A DNA stretch of 64,000 bases, taken from the NCBI RefSeq assembly GCF_949628265.1, contig NC_088790.1, positions 16,310,545 through 16,374,544 of the forward strand. The letters run 5' to 3'. Source of the DNA: Cloeon dipterum. Taxonomy: Eukaryota; Arthropoda; Insecta; Ephemeroptera; Baetidae. The notes under the pieces are model-generated. The model saw nothing but the letters and a program-made list of their open reading frames with translations, was not told where the DNA came from and searched no databases. Position numbers and translations under genes: made by a program. The stretch's first letter is position 1, and each line of letters begins with the position of its first letter. Below are positions 1-13,700 of this stretch, piece after piece.

Positions 1-70
1 ATTTGATTGTAGAAGTTCTAAAAAATTAGGATTTTAATACCAGGATGTAATTGCGAGATTAATATTTTAC

Positions 71-3000
71 CAGGACATTCACAGTGCAGCTCATTCGGTT
101 TTCTTTGTTCTCGTCAGTCACTACAGTTCTGTATTCAAGAAGGCACTCCATGAGTTTGGTCATGGTTTCGACAAAATGTTGGCCCTGAAAGACTGGGGTT
201 TAGCAGACAATAAATCCGTTTTGAGTGTTGCTCTACCTGAGTGCTCATTGTGGCGTGATTTTTGCTCAGGCTCATGAGAATCTGGTTGAACAAGTCTTTG
301 TACTGGTGATCTCCTTTGCCGCCTTCGACCTGGCTGTCCAGTTTGGCGACCATCTCATCCTCAAACTACACGTAACAGAACTGTAATGCTATAGCACAAT
401 TGCGAGGTTCAATTTCTCACCCGGCAAAAGTTGGCCTTTATTTGCGATGAATCCTTTTTGGTCTCTACGCGAAGGGTGCTGTCATCCAAGCTTTTAGAAG
501 AATAAAACTCGCACTGCATCATGTCGAAAAATATCGGAATCGTTGCTTTGCGCAGCTCGACTTCAGGTATCATGGTCATTTCCAAGATTGGACCAATCAG
601 ATTCGGGATGAACTGGATTTTCTGTGATCCTGTACTCAAACAATCAAATAAAAGTCTCAATTAAGCACGTTACAACTAACCTAGATTAAACCACATGGCG
701 CGTATCTCAAAAGCCGTTTCGCGCCGCATGTCCTTGTAACGACTGACGATTCTGGCCCGTTTGTTAGCAGAAAAATTGTCCAACTGCAGGGCCGGTTGAG
801 TGAGGAATGCGATTGCACAGTAGAAGAAGTTACTCCAAACTTGTTGCTCGAACGGATTGGTGAAGTAGTCGCGGATCGTGTGCGAAAAGAATCTTAACGA
901 CTTCAGGATGACACTGTTTGAAGAATTCTCAATTTCAGACAAGTTTTGGGACAAGAAACAAACAAACCTGTTCTGGAGCATGATCATGTCGCACCAGTCT
1001 CTCGGATAGACAGGAATCGAGACTAGGTCCTTGAAGGCTGACAGTATTTCCATCAAAAAGTCGAGAAGATCGGTCCGCGTGTGGAAATGTTCAAAATATT
1101 GCTCAAAATGATTGGGGGTCATTTGCCGGAAAATAGCGATCATAACAGTCACTAGCGATTTCTAAACGGGATATAAAAATTAGCAATGCAACAGCGTTTT
1201 ACAAGAAGAGCCCTACAGTCAGTTCGTTTTGTCGCGGAAGTCTGATGGTGGTTTGGATCACAGTTCTCAAAACTGTTTGCATTATCATAGTGATGTCGTC
1301 CAATGTCTGGCCGGCTTTCTTTTGGAAAAGCAGCTCCATAAGGTCACTCAAAATTTGGACGCACATTGCCATCTGTGGTGAGAGAGCAAAAAATGTAGCA
1401 AACCATTGGGTAGAAGATCAAAATACTGGACAGCGTTTAGTCAAATTTATAAGAAAAGGGTGTTATGTGCTGTAGGAAAAATTGATTTTTACAAGTTGAC
1501 TGTGATTAACATTTAGTGCACAGTTAGTAGCACATGTAATGCAAATTAATAGAAGTGGAAGAGGTTTTAGAAGGAGAGGAGAGGCTTTTCAGAGCACCAC
1601 ATACCTCATCCAAAATAAATTCACCGTCACCGAGTAAACTTTCTTGGAAAGCGCCAAGTACTTTGGCTAGCTTGGCTTTTGATCTGTTTCTCGACTCTAT
1701 TCCAAAACGAGCCTGTGGTTGTTAATCATGGAGATAATATGTAAATTCCAGTACGTGTGGTTAGTTGAGAAAGATAATAAACTAAAAAATCATCCAAATT
1801 TCAGGGATGCAACACGTGTGTTCTCCATGCAAAATCAAAATACTCGTCTTGAAAATCAAGCAGGCAAAAGCGAAAAGCGACAATTCAAGTAAATGAAGCA
1901 ATTTTATACCAATGCCTTCTTATAATAAGCAGCGTAATAAATCTACAGCGAAAAATAAAACTGATTCAGTAATGAATTAGGAAGCGAAAATGTGAAGAGC
2001 ATACCTCGTTGCTGTTGTCTAGCATTTCTCTAACTTGCTTTAGGATGCTAGGAAGCAGAATGGACCGACACTCTGGGTCTAGGAACAGTTGACTTAGAAC
2101 GATGTCCTTGAGCGTGTACATCTTCTGGGTAGCAAGGTTCGAGCCTTGCAGGGCGAAGATCATGGAAAGAAGCATTTGGCTGCAAAATATGTTTAGTTTG
2201 AAACCGGAAGCAAGGAATCAAAGCACTCAGCTCCACCTTAGATCTGCGGCATTGAAGACCTGGAGGATGTCTGGAATCGTGGTTGGCAGATACTTAAGGC
2301 AAGAGGCTTGGTGGACAACAATATGTTTGTGGTTGTAGCTCATGAGGTTGATCATGCTCTGCAACAGGGCTCTCAACGAATACGCAAAATCCTCCCCACC
2401 TCGTCCTTCGTTCAGCCTGAAAACAGTAACAATGGGTAAATTGAAAAAAATTGAACACCTTTATCTATAACTCACTCAGCGTAAAGAAACCTGGAGCGAA
2501 CAATGAACTTCATGATGTACTGCAGTGATTTCATGGCTCTGTGAAGGATGTCTGAATCCAGATTGGCTATTTCCTGATCCGCCTCGTCGATGTATTGCTT
2601 CAGGACTTGCATCAGTTTGCTGTAATTAAGAAGATTAGGTTCAAGTCTTTCAGATTTAGAAGTTAAGTTATACTGGTATGCAAGCGTTGCGCTGAAGCTC
2701 TCTTTGATGTACAAGTCTAGGACAGGCTGGAAGTGTTGGTATTTGCCACTCGACACAAGGTTAATGATGTGCAACTGGGGATTTCACGTTGGTCAATTTG
2801 TTTCCCAAGAAAAAAGCTCAAGATCCTTACCAAACACTCAAAAACCATTTTATCATACACATCAGAGTCTGAATTCTGCATGAGAATATTGAACAAAGCA
2901 TCAAGGACATCTTGTAAAAATTTCACGATTTCCTCCCCGTCGACTTTCATAAGTGCTTTAAGACAGTCCTGCAGTTTTTCTGGCTGGCCAGCCCATTTCA

Positions 3001-6000
3001 GGAGGCCAAGTAGATCCACTGTAGAATTCAAACAGTGATTTTTGCTTCTCGGAAAGAATTAATATAATAATTTTACCATTTTGTGTTAGTTTCGTTGAGC
3101 AAACGTTAGTCTGAATGGTAAAGCAATCTTTGGTGCTAAGGGAGAGACCAGCACTGTGGGGCTTGTGTCCGTCAGTCATTTCGCTCTTGGTCGATGGCAA
3201 CTTGAGATAACCGATATCATTCTCGTCAAATTTTTTATGGTCCACTTTGTAAACTAGAACATCATGGACAGTATCGGGAAGAGTTGTGCCGTTGTCTTGC
3301 ATCAGTTTTACATAGGAGAGTGCATACATTTTTTCTGACTTGTCTTTGGCTTCATTTGAAGATCTGCAACAGAAAATTGTGAGGTGAACTTGACAAATAG
3401 GATGATTTTAAAATAAAGACCTGTGTTTGAAGAAAAACTTAATGTGGCACGACTTGAACTCATCAATAGGAATGGCGATTTTTAAGGTCTCGTACCACTT
3501 AGGCTTGTCTTCGTGGTAGTAAACCACCGATTTGTACTCATCTTGAGGACCTGCACCAGCGCCCATCATGATCACACCCTGAGGGCAAAACTAAGAAATG
3601 CGAACGTGTGAGAAACGGCTAATCTTACTGGTATTGACTGTCCCTTCTCGTTGCACACTCGGACTGTGACTTCAACATTCTTGTCGGTGGACTTGCTGCC
3701 CCTTGAATACTCTCCTGAGACAATGGTGAGGTACAAATCGTTACGCACATCCCCAGGAAGGATTATTTCAGGAAATCCCATTTTCCGAGCAATTGCGACA
3801 GATCCTAGAACTAAGTGAGGGTTTTCTTCTCGAACCTACGACAAGGATTTTAGAAAAAAAGAGCGAATAGTTTAGGTCCTTCAAAGTTGATTTACCTGTT
3901 TTAAATCACCGTGCAAAAGTTTAAAACTAGCCCACAATCCATGCCCTTTGAAGTCCTTAGGGTTCACGTCCTTCCCCGCTAAAACTTTCTTCAAAGTCCC
4001 ATCCAAATTATCTTTGTCACCACAGCTATAGAGATTTAAATAATTAAATGACAGGCGTTCGCTTAAAATCAATGAAATTATATTATTTTCAATCCTAAAG
4101 GTTTTGCTTTACATACAAGGGATCCCTAGGTAAATTCCGCATTGAAATACATTTTTCCCTCAAATGTTTTCACTTTTGTGATGTTCATATGAAACACCAG
4201 TCCAAAGTTTTCAATCTAGTATTGCTTTAGCGTTATGGACTGGACATTTTTTAATAGCCAACTTTTAAAACAAGTTTAAAATTTAACATAATTCAATCGT
4301 GATTATTTTTGGTTTACAGACTCTCTTTGACGAGACGAATCGATATATTAAGAGTTATTTTTTTTTTACTTTTCAAAATTCTCAAAGAATTTACTATAGC
4401 GGTGGCTTGAGTTGATTCTATAGCTTTATATTTTTTGAATTAAATAATTACATAACATTATTTTTAATTATCCATAATTATTAAAAAAAGTTACAAAATT
4501 TTGATGCATTGCCAAAATATTGCAATGCTGTTTAATAAACTACCACAAATGAAATTTTCAAAATATTTTATTTTCATTTAATGCGTCGTAATCATGCATT
4601 TTTAATAAAATGCTAATGGATTTAGTCTAAAATTAAAAAATCAAATATCAATTGTTTCATCTTGAGAAGGAGAGTCTGCACACAAAATTTCGTCATGACT
4701 GGATGACATATGGCTAAGCTTAGTAACTCTGAAATGATGCTGGATTCATAAATTGTTGAAGACAAAAAATTTGCTTGTTAAAGCAGAAGGTAACCAGGGT
4801 TGCCTTTTTAGTAAGGGCCCGATTTTGAACTTATCAATTTGACTTACGGAGTAAAAGGCACGTAAATGTGGGCATCCTCGTTGGTTTCAATGCCACCTTT
4901 CAAGTATAGAGTGACATCCAACGCAGCCACTCCTGAAGGGCGTCTGATACAGTCAGTCAGGGCGGGTGTCTTCCTAGGCATTTGAGACGCCCGCTTCACA
5001 TCTGTTTCTTTCGCCTCCATGGCTCCGATTCTGACTACGTAGCACACAAGATAGACTTTATCCCGCCGCAGATCACGCTGGCCCAAATCCTACAAAGATT
5101 GCTACAATCTTGGAGAAAAAGTGAGGCAAAAGATCCTACAGTAAACAAAACTCGTAGATTGTTGATTTGGTCCAAGTCTTGAGCTAATCCCTCTTTACTC
5201 CACCTGACGACGTAATTCTCAGTTATTGGCTTGCACTCCTTACCGTCGTACAACATCATTAGTAAGTCAGAGTCCTCAGTCATTTTGCAAACAAAATTGC
5301 GAATTGAGACGAAAAATATGTGACTGTGATGGGTGACTACTTTGTTGGGTTTTGCCTGTGATCCCTATAAAAAGAAAACATGTATTAAAATTAACAATGG
5401 AGAGTATACAAATTAAAATTTGTCCAAACGGAATCGTATGAATTATTTAAAAAGAATATTACCTTGATTCTCTTAGTGGCCGAATCATGATACATGTACA
5501 GCTGGATCGCTGACGTGAACATAGGATTCAAAATGTTCCCCTGATCATCCCTGACAACCATATCAAGCCCAAGGGTGCTGGAAACAAAGATTAAGTTTCC
5601 ATTTCTTGCGGGCACAGATCACAATATTTTACTTGTTCCCCAGATCAATTCTGGAGGTGACTAAATGCTTGATATCTTTGATTTCGTCAACAGGCAAGTT
5701 TCCTGAGAGAATTTTTGTGCGACACCTCATCAGCTCAAGCATCATCTTCTGTATTTTTTCATACTCTGTGTGACGTGACTAAAAACGATCTGATTTAAAA
5801 AAAAAGATAAATACCAGTGGTTGATTATAGTACAACATAGAGATTCTTCCAAAGAACTCCCCATTCTCTGAGAACTGCTGTTATCTCCAAAACTATTGGA
5901 GAATGATTTGGCACTATCATCTCAACGGGCCTGTTGAAAAATACGATTTCAAACATTTTGAGAATATGGTTAACTGATTCCATACCCTGACTTGTCGACA

Positions 6001-6547
6001 ACACTCTCACGAATCTGAACATACGACTTTGGAAATATTCCATAGGAGTCTCTGTTTTTGGCGGTGCAGCCAAAGTACCATTCGCCACTCTCCTTGACAA
6101 TGTACACAGCTTCCCCAACTTGAAGCTCCAGGCAAACTTTGTTCCTCTCTTTGAAGTTGAAAATTGCTAGAAAAATGATTATTTTGATACTGTAAACATG
6201 GGCGTGGAGTTGAGTCAACAGGGTGTGATAGTATCGTTTCGAAACAGTAAGGCATTAGCAGAGCTTAAACGGACAGTGATAGTAAACGCTCTCCGCAGGA
6301 CCACAGGATGCAATATAATATTTGCGATTTGTTGCTCAAGAGGGGAGTTCCCTCTGCACATCCTGGCTTCAAAACAACATCCATTTTACATCACCGCGAA
6401 GGGACGTCAAAATAGTTAATAACGCTGATAATGTGAGGTCCACAATCACGAGCGAATTAAGAGCACCAAATAGTCGGCGCAATAAAGTACAAAATCATTA
6501 CCGATTCCATATTTATCCCGCTCAGAAACCAGCTTCCACTTCGTCAT
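71..6547 (-). CDS. mbc: Myoblast city / DOCK1-type Rac guanine-nucleotide exchange factor, N-terminal half (partial)
   Basis: Unconventional Rac exchange factor acting with ELMO/Crk adaptors in myoblast fusion, cell migration and engulfment. The first coding exon is 6502-6547 ([15 protein letters not shown]) and splices in frame to 5986-6166, which completes an N-terminal SH3 domain (residues about 8-70, with SGEWYFGC and GIFPKSYV). Later exons include about 5834-5930, 5633-5778, 5463-5577 and 4845-5088. The DHR-1/C2 region follows ([14 protein letters not shown], near 3.6-3.8 kb), then the helical scaffold ([31 protein letters not shown]). The last exon in the window ends at 71 with [15 protein letters not shown], nearly identical to DOCK1. 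The catalytic DHR-2 domain lies beyond the left edge. The match is to the DOCK1/2/5 branch rather than DOCK3/4 (sponge): for example CSTKLTQN and [17 protein letters not shown]. The seventh intron (about 4.02-4.84 kb) carries a repeat copy. Confidence 0.93.
4185..4450. repeat. Degenerate dispersed repeat, copy 1 (in mbc intron)
   Basis: Non-coding sequence sharing ordered motifs with 9640-9860 and 39740-40000: a TTTTCAA-CTAG block followed by TTATGGACTGGACA (about 4236-4250), then GACGAGACGAATCGAT about 80 bases later, then a T-rich run and a TTTTCAAAATTCT block. No reading frame and no clear ends are visible. It is probably an old non-autonomous transposon remnant; the class cannot be told by eye. 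Confidence 0.5.
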
Positions 6548-7600
6548 TTTCACTGAATTTAAAGATGCATTTGAGGAAATAGAATGAAAAAGCCACTACT
6601 TCCTCTGAAATGATAAAAACACTACTACGGCTATTTATTTGTTATCATCGACAGAGCCCCACCATGAGATCACACTTGGGCTCAACGCATGCGCTTTACA
6701 TTAGTTGGAGCCAGAGGACGGATGTATTCAAACTATGGCGGGAAAAATTTACTTTCCAAACTTCATCTCGCAATCGGTTCATTGTATTAATTTTCCCTTT
6801 GTTTTATTATATGGAGCATAATTTAAGATAAAAATGAAGGGATCCTTATTTTATTTTACTTGATACCCCTCTCATCTAGTTTTTGTATTGTAACGCTAAT
6901 TGTTATTGCTTATTATTATTTACTTAACCTGCACGAGAAAATTTGCAACATTGCTTCATCATCATCTGTTTTAGTGCGGAGTTACTGAGACTGAGGGTTT
7001 TACTTTTACGCTATTGGCTGAGGATTAATAATGGTGCATTGAATGTTCCTGTCATTGGATGATCAAAGCAAAACAATTCCAGGAAAACGACAGACGTCTG
7101 CTATCAAACGTCACAGTAGATATGTGCATAAAAGAATTAGCTAGTTGCTGAGCCCACCAAAGGACACTGCTGGCACTGATCGCCCTCACCCCTAATCGAA
7201 CTGTTGCTGCTGTCTTCTCGCCAAACGTGGACGAAAAGATAAAAGGGATAAGAAATTAGATTTTACATAGATGTATGATACAAAACAGCAAAGAATTGCA
7301 TTGTAAGTAAAGGGCTTGCCTAATATTTTGTAGATATATTTCGAATTATTTCATAATTTAGTTTAATGTCAAACGTGCCGCGATAGCAATCATTCAAACT
7401 TATGATGTATGAATTTGTATTAAAACATTTTTGTGTAGATATATGTACCTATCATATGATTGTTTATCGTGGAACTCTGTTTCATATTAGCCATATTCGC
7501 AAAATATTTTTAGGGATTATTTGTATCAGTTTTAAGTGGTCTTAAACAAAGTGTGCTTAATGTAAACAAATCTTTTTCATGTCAACCAGCACACTCTGAA
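6548..7600. promoter_or_regulatory. Shared upstream region of mbc (-) and Dredd (+)
   Basis: About 1.05 kb separates the two start codons, which face away from each other, so both promoters and 5' untranslated regions must start here unless distant non-coding exons exist. The sequence is mainly AT-rich, with slightly GC-richer stretches near 6.65-6.75 and 7.14-7.22 kb. I see no open reading frame with coding character and no convincing TATA box. Confidence 0.5.
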
Positions 7601-9374
7601 ATGACCGGCGACGCCCAACAAGGTGGAAATTCAGAAGAACCTGTGAATTCCAACGAGATTGCTTGCGATGACAGCGGATTGCGGCATCTTAGCATTGAGA
7701 ACAACCTATTAAGCGATCACCACCAGCCGGCGACAGTCCGAGGGCCAACACCGACCTCAGCCTACATAAGGGCAACAGAAAAACTCAAACAACATCACAA
7801 GAATTCGTTGAAGTTTGTCCTTGGCCTTGATGACGATGAAGAGTCGCCAAACCCTGACGCCTTGAGAGAGGCCCTTGCCATTACGAACAATTACAGAAGT
7901 TTGAGAGATGAGTTTGGAGTGAATAAAGCTGACGCTATAGAGAAGTACCAACCAAGAAACGCTACATTTAGCATCAAAGTCAGTCTGTGGAAGAAGAAAC
8001 TCTTCCTCATTGCTGAAGGACTGAATCCGGTGGAGACGGAAATTTTCAAAAGGAAGTTAAGCGAAAATGACGTTATGGATGGGTCTGAGCAGCTAGAAAT
8101 CTTTTTTGAACATCTGCTGAAGAACAACATTGCGAAACTGAATGAAAACCAGGTTAAAATCATTTTGCTTGATATGAAAAGACATGACCTGGAGAAGTTG
8201 TTAGGTGAGAGCAGTGGTGCAATATTATAGGAATTTGCGACAATTTTTGCCTATGAATTTTTTCAGAGAAAAGTGTTACCATGCGCTCGGGCCTGTGCAT
8301 CATCATCAACCAAAAATTGTACACCAAGGGAAGCCCAAAACCTCGCATTGGCACCGATTTGGATAGGGACAGACTGGTTGAAACCTTCACAAGAATTGGA
8401 TTTGACGTTGTAGTTGAAAACAATCTGAAGTTTTCGAAGGTTAATGAAACGTTGAAGGAAATTCTCAATGATTACCTAAAACCAGTCATTCACAAGTGTT
8501 TGGTGGTTTGCATTTTGGCCCATGGTATTAAAGGTGCACTACTTAAATAACTTTAAAATAATTCAAATTATATTTTAACAATTTGTTGGTTCTAGATCAA
8601 TTCATCTGTGTTGATCAAGATGACAGAGAGGGCTACCCTTTGGAAAGACTTATAACTGTACTTAATCTGGAAGACAAAAATCATCTCGCAAAGATACCCA
8701 AAATTTACTTCATCCAAGCATGCCAAGGAAGCATCAATCTAACAGGTACCAAGCAGAAAAAAGATTATTTTATCGCACACATCATAAGTCAACTTTCCTT
8801 ATCTTTGAAAAAGTTAAATAAAAATTAGATCCCACTGGAGGAGAGTTAAAGCTTTGTTATGTTACAGATAAAGAGCCCTTCGAGGTTATTCGTAAAACGA
8901 AAATCGCCTCTGATGCTCCAATTGAATTAAATCGCTGCAATAATGCTACGGGCATCAGGAACATTTGCATTTTACAATCTGCTGTGCCTGGAACGACTTC
9001 CCTCAGACACGAAAAGAAGGGTGAGCAAGACCCAGACAAACCCTTCACACTTATAATAATTTTTCTTTTCAGGAACATTCTTTGTACAGGGCTTGTGCTC
9101 TGCTATTTTGATGAAAAATCCTTGCAGACTAGAGAGTCTGTACAACGATATTCATGACATTTTGAAAACAGCACTGGCCAATGAAGACGCAAGTAAGTCG
9201 ATGGCAATGGTTCCGATGTGCACGTCCACCATGATAGACAAGGTCATTTTCCAAACCAGCGAAAGCAAACTCAAAGAGTCTGTCAAGATGAGACTGACTA
9301 GGGTCCTTGTCAACCTTTATGAAAGGGAAATAGCAAAGATGATGATTGCCAAAGCACTTGGAAATGTTGCTTAG
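7601..9374 (+). CDS. Dredd: Dredd / caspase-8-like initiator caspase
   Basis: Cysteine protease of the IMD immune and apoptotic pathways; family members cleave IMD and the NF-kB factor Relish after recruitment by FADD. Exons 7601-8204, 8267-8533, 8596-8745, 8829-9020 and 9073-9374 join in frame to 504 aa. One death-effector-like domain is visible at about residues 135-203, ending RHDLEKLLE. The caspase domain follows: substrate-binding Arg in PRIGTD, catalytic His287 in AHGIK, catalytic Cys333 in IQACQGS (the QACQG form typical of caspase-8 types) and the small-subunit Arg in SLRHEKKGTFF. The start is the ATG of MTGDAQQGG; the frame is open 16 codons further upstream but with a GTG, not an ATG. 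The stretch before the visible domain (residues about 45-130) may be a degenerate first DED. Catalytic residues are intact, so it should be active. Confidence 0.92.
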
Positions 9375-10753
9375 GATAACTACTTTATTCACAATTTACA
9401 TCGTTGATCGGTTTGATATATTGTGTTAGGCGGCACGCAAAAAACATTTTCGGATTGAACAATAATTTTACTAAGAGACTAATCTCTGTGATTTTTTATT
9501 ATTAGCGTCATGCTAAGACTATTTACAAAATTGTATCCTTTAAAAGGAATGGGGCATTAGATAAGTGCTTTAATGAGGGTACCCTGAAATGACTCTGTCT
9601 TAATATGCAATTGTTTGCCTCGTAAATGTTAATTTTAACTATCAACCCAAAATTTTCAACCTAGCCTAGGTTTTGAGTTACGGACTGGACAAATGCTTTG
9701 GTAAGAAGAAGTTTTTTCAATCATGATGATGTTTAGTAAATATATTCTTGGTGACGTGATGAATCGATTGATGGGTCATTTTTTTACTTTCAAATTCTTG
9801 AAGATCTTACAATAATTGCAACTTTAGATGCCACTAACGTATATTTTTAATATCAATTCACATTTTACTCTTAAAGTGTGTAAAATTTGCTGTAGTTTGT
9901 TCATCTTAAAAATTTTATTATTGAATGATAAAGGATAAACGGTATTTAACGATAATAAAGTTTAAAATAATTTGTTTTTATAATAGTTTATATACTTTTG
10001 ATAAACCCTTTAAATATTTCTTAATTTTATTGTTTGAAAGTCTCCATAATTTTTTTGTTGCGGAGCCTTAAATTTCATTCATGCGCAAAAACGGGAATTT
10101 GGCAAAATTTATAAAAAGCTACGTATCAATCGATTTGTCTCATTAAGGAAATTTAACCTAATTTTGACATGATTAAATATAAATTGCCCCTTTTATAGTG
10201 AACCCCATAAGACGTCAGACTGAAGTTCGGCTTTGTAACTTAGAAATGAAGCTAGAGTGGAAATTTTTAGTGATAATTATTTCTCAATTTCATATTTGAG
10301 GCAAAACTAAAGCGGAACAAACCAAGGTGCCCTTGTAAAAAAACATAGTTAGACGTACATGCTACATTTATTTTTGTAGTTAAGAAAGTACAAAAAATTG
10401 CTAGTTATTATGAACAATGATCACATTACAAAAGTTGATTATAACACCGACGACTTGTAAAAATTTGTCACGCTTAAATGCTACCGTTTCCACAAAGTAC
10501 GTATAATCTCGAAATGCAAAATTTGTACATGGATTATGGCTGTTTTGGCAGTGAAAATGCTGCTGTTTGACTTAATAAAAAATCAACACTTGGTAACAGC
10601 TGACGTTACACAAACAAAACTTTTCAATCAAACAACATTTTATAAAGTAATGCAACATTCAAAGAAATAACACTGAAAAAATTTGTGCACAAATAAATAA
10701 TTATTGTCCATGACCAGAATTAAACCACTCTACGCGCGTTTCCACACTCCACC
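9375..10753. other. Intergenic: 3' flanks of Dredd (+) and polyhomeotic (-), with repeat
   Basis: The two genes converge here. No coding sequence is evident. Minus-strand AATAAA signals (TTTATT on the plus strand, for example near 10370) could end the polyhomeotic transcript. The middle of the interval holds copy 2 of the dispersed AT-rich repeat. Confidence 0.5.
9640..10330. repeat. Degenerate dispersed repeat, copy 2
   Basis: Shares with copy 1 the block TTACGGACTGGACA (about 9676-9690), and with copies 1 and 3 a GACGTGATGAATCGAT block, here followed by TGATGGGTCATTTTTTT. Further right, CAATCGATTTGTCTCATTA (about 10127) matches CAATTGATTTGTCCCATTA at about 40058 in copy 3, so these two copies share at least 400 bases of ordered motifs. 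It lies between the ends of Dredd and polyhomeotic. Confidence 0.5.
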
Positions 10754-13700
10754 TTAACTGGTGTCTACGATGCCATTCTTTAGCTGCTGTATTTTGGCGC
10801 AAATCTTGAGTGCCGGGCCTAGTTTCATGCCCATGGCGCTCATCAGGTGGTCGGCCCTCAGGAGCAGCAGAGCCTGGCCATCGATCTCTTGCATTGAGAA
10901 GTCCTCCACGTACTCTGCGCATCCGGGCAGCACCTGGATGAAGTCGCACACTTCCTTCACCTGGAAATTTAATTTAAATTATTTGTTCAATCTCTCTCTA
11001 AATTTCCGCATACCGTCCATTCTTGTGGATTGACACTCGGAGTGGTAGCAGGGGAAGGCGAGCTCTCGGGGTTTGCTGAGGATGTGGTTGTTTCATCGAT
11101 GACGAGTTCCTCGCCTGACGACTCAGAATGTGCAGATCGCGCCTTCTTTCCGCCGACTTTCTCCTCTTTCTGTCTCTTGTAACTGGAAAAACGCATGAAG
11201 TTCTATATATATATACCAGGACTGAAATAACTGATTGTACCTCTTGGCGCAGGACGAGCTGCAGAATCGTTTCGACTTCTTGAACCTCGTTCGCACGTCT
11301 GTCTTCTTGCAAAACTCGCAGGTTGCCATCTCCTCTGGGGTTGTAGTCGTTGGGAACGGTTCACCGGCTGTAAAATATTAAATTTTGAGAAAGGACAATC
11401 ATTCTTGAAAGACACAAAACGCTCTATTTTTTTCTTTGAGCATAATAATTCCCGTAATCTGGAAAAAACTTAATTTCTCTTTTTGTTTTCAGCTGTGGCT
11501 TTTCACTCCCTTTAGTCATATTTTTTTGTAAATTATTTTAATATTTTATAACTTAGCATGAGTGAATTAAAAAAAATTGAAGACCAACCTTCTTGAATGA
11601 CAAAGCCCTCGATGACATGTGTCAGCACCTGGGGCTTGACGAGGGCCTTGAGTTTCTCCCTGCTCTTCTCGTCGATGGCCAGGTCCTCATCGTCCTCGTC
11701 GATAGTCTCCGGGGTGGCGGCCTCTTCCATGTCCTTGCTCGAGTCATCAGTGACCGCCACTTCGGCAGCTGACTCCTTTGCTTGTTGCGGCTGCTCGGGC
11801 TGCAGCACCGGGGCCGCCACCATGGGCTGCATGGGCACCACAGGCGCCATCACCGGCTGCAGCGCAGTCTTGTTGCCCTCCTTCTGCGGCTGCTGCATGG
11901 TGAGCGACTGCGGCAGGAACTGCAGCGGCTGCGACACTGGCAGAAGCTTGGTCATCATCTGTGCAGGCTGACTAGGCGCCGCTTTCGGCGATTCCGAATT
12001 CACGACCTGCACTGGTTGGTTGTTTGACGGCAGCAGCACTCTGGAAAAACTTATTTTTATTAATTTCTTAACGTGTATTTTTATACATATAATTATATCA
12101 TTTGATATTTTCATATTTTATGTGTTTGGTTGTAATTGACCTAAGAATAAACAAGAATAATAATAATCAACAACAATGACAACAGTAGCTATTATTTTAT
12201 ATGCATATATAGATTGAAGAAGGTATTTTTGTGCTTTTTACTCTCACCAATAAATTATTAAAAATTATTTTTTTGAAGTGATCAGATCAAAAATTTAAAT
12301 CGTGTCCCAGATCCCAGAATAAAATTGCTAAAAAAAATATTTAAGATGTTGCCAGGTTTCTATTAAAAATAAAATATAATAAAAAACAGAAACGTTATAT
12401 ATTTAAAAATTTATTAATTAAGCAAAATGACACGGATCACTACATATGATGAGCAGTGCCAAAAAGAAAAGTCTTTTCAATTTTTTTTAGATATATATAT
12501 ATATAAAGAAATTTTATTAAAAAATACTTACTTGTTTACAACAACTTGCTGGCCGCTAGTAGTGATGTGCTGTTGGGTAGTTTGGGTCTGCTGCATTATT
12601 TGCGGCTTGATTTGGTTGTCAGTAGTCTTGGTGCCGACAGGACGTCCAGGCCTGACCTTCACCTTGGACTGATTTCAAATGAGTGTGATTTTCGTGCGGA
12701 AAATGCATTCTACTATCACCACAGGTTTGGTTGTTGTTGTTATCGCCACAGAAGTTTGGGTAGCTGTCGAACTCGCTGGTTGAATAGGCGCGGCTGACGG
12801 TCTGATAGTCAGTGTCTTCTGCGGCACCACCTTCGGCTGGATGTTTGGCGGGGTGCTTGAGGTCTCTGGAGGCTTAGCCACGACCGGTTTCATCTGCTGG
12901 GGTTGCTGGGCCATTTGCGTCGGAGCTGCCATTTCTTTAAAAAAATTACGGAATATTCAATATATATTCATTTTTTGTTCCAGTATTTTCCATAACAGAA
13001 AAATCAAATCAATAAAAATATTATTTTTCAACCTGCTAGAATCTCAGAAATTTTAAATCGTGGTCCTTTATAGGAATTGTTATTTATGGCGTTGGGTAAA
13101 ATTAAAGCAAGCGGAAAATACACAGGAAAACTATAGCGAGAACCGGCGATTTTCACTGCATGGCCCTGATTGATGTGGTTTCAGTGGTCCAATGATTGAT
13201 AACTTACGTGGCTGCTGCATTTGCTGTTGCATGGCGTTGCTTTGGATGTAAACGTGTGTGCCGTCGGGCTGGGTACTCCGGATGAAAATCGGGCTTGAGG
13301 TCGTGTTAATGCTCGCTGCACTCATGGGCATGTTCCCTGTCGGCTGAGCCCACACGGCTCCTTGGTTTGGAAAAGACTGCCACTGTAAATACATGTTTTT
13401 TTTTTAATTTTAACCTCTTGCGAAATTTAATTCCCATTTAAGTATATCGTTTAGTGCAACGAATTTATTTTGCTAAATTTTTGTTGTAGATCTTTAAATT
13501 TTTTAGGGATATTTTAAAACTGTTTTCTTGTGCTTAAGATTAGAGATTATAAATTAATATCAAGAAAGCCAAAAAATTAAAAAAAGTACGGATAGAGATA
13601 AGCTAAATGAAATAAGCAAAAATGAAATTTTGAAGCATATGATATTCCCACTCAATATATTCGGCTCAATTTCTTCTAAGAAATTTCTTCTAATTGTTTA

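Noticed and set aside
7553-7600. Longer N-terminus for Dredd (16 more codons)
   Set aside because: The extension starts at GTG; the first ATG in frame is at 7601.
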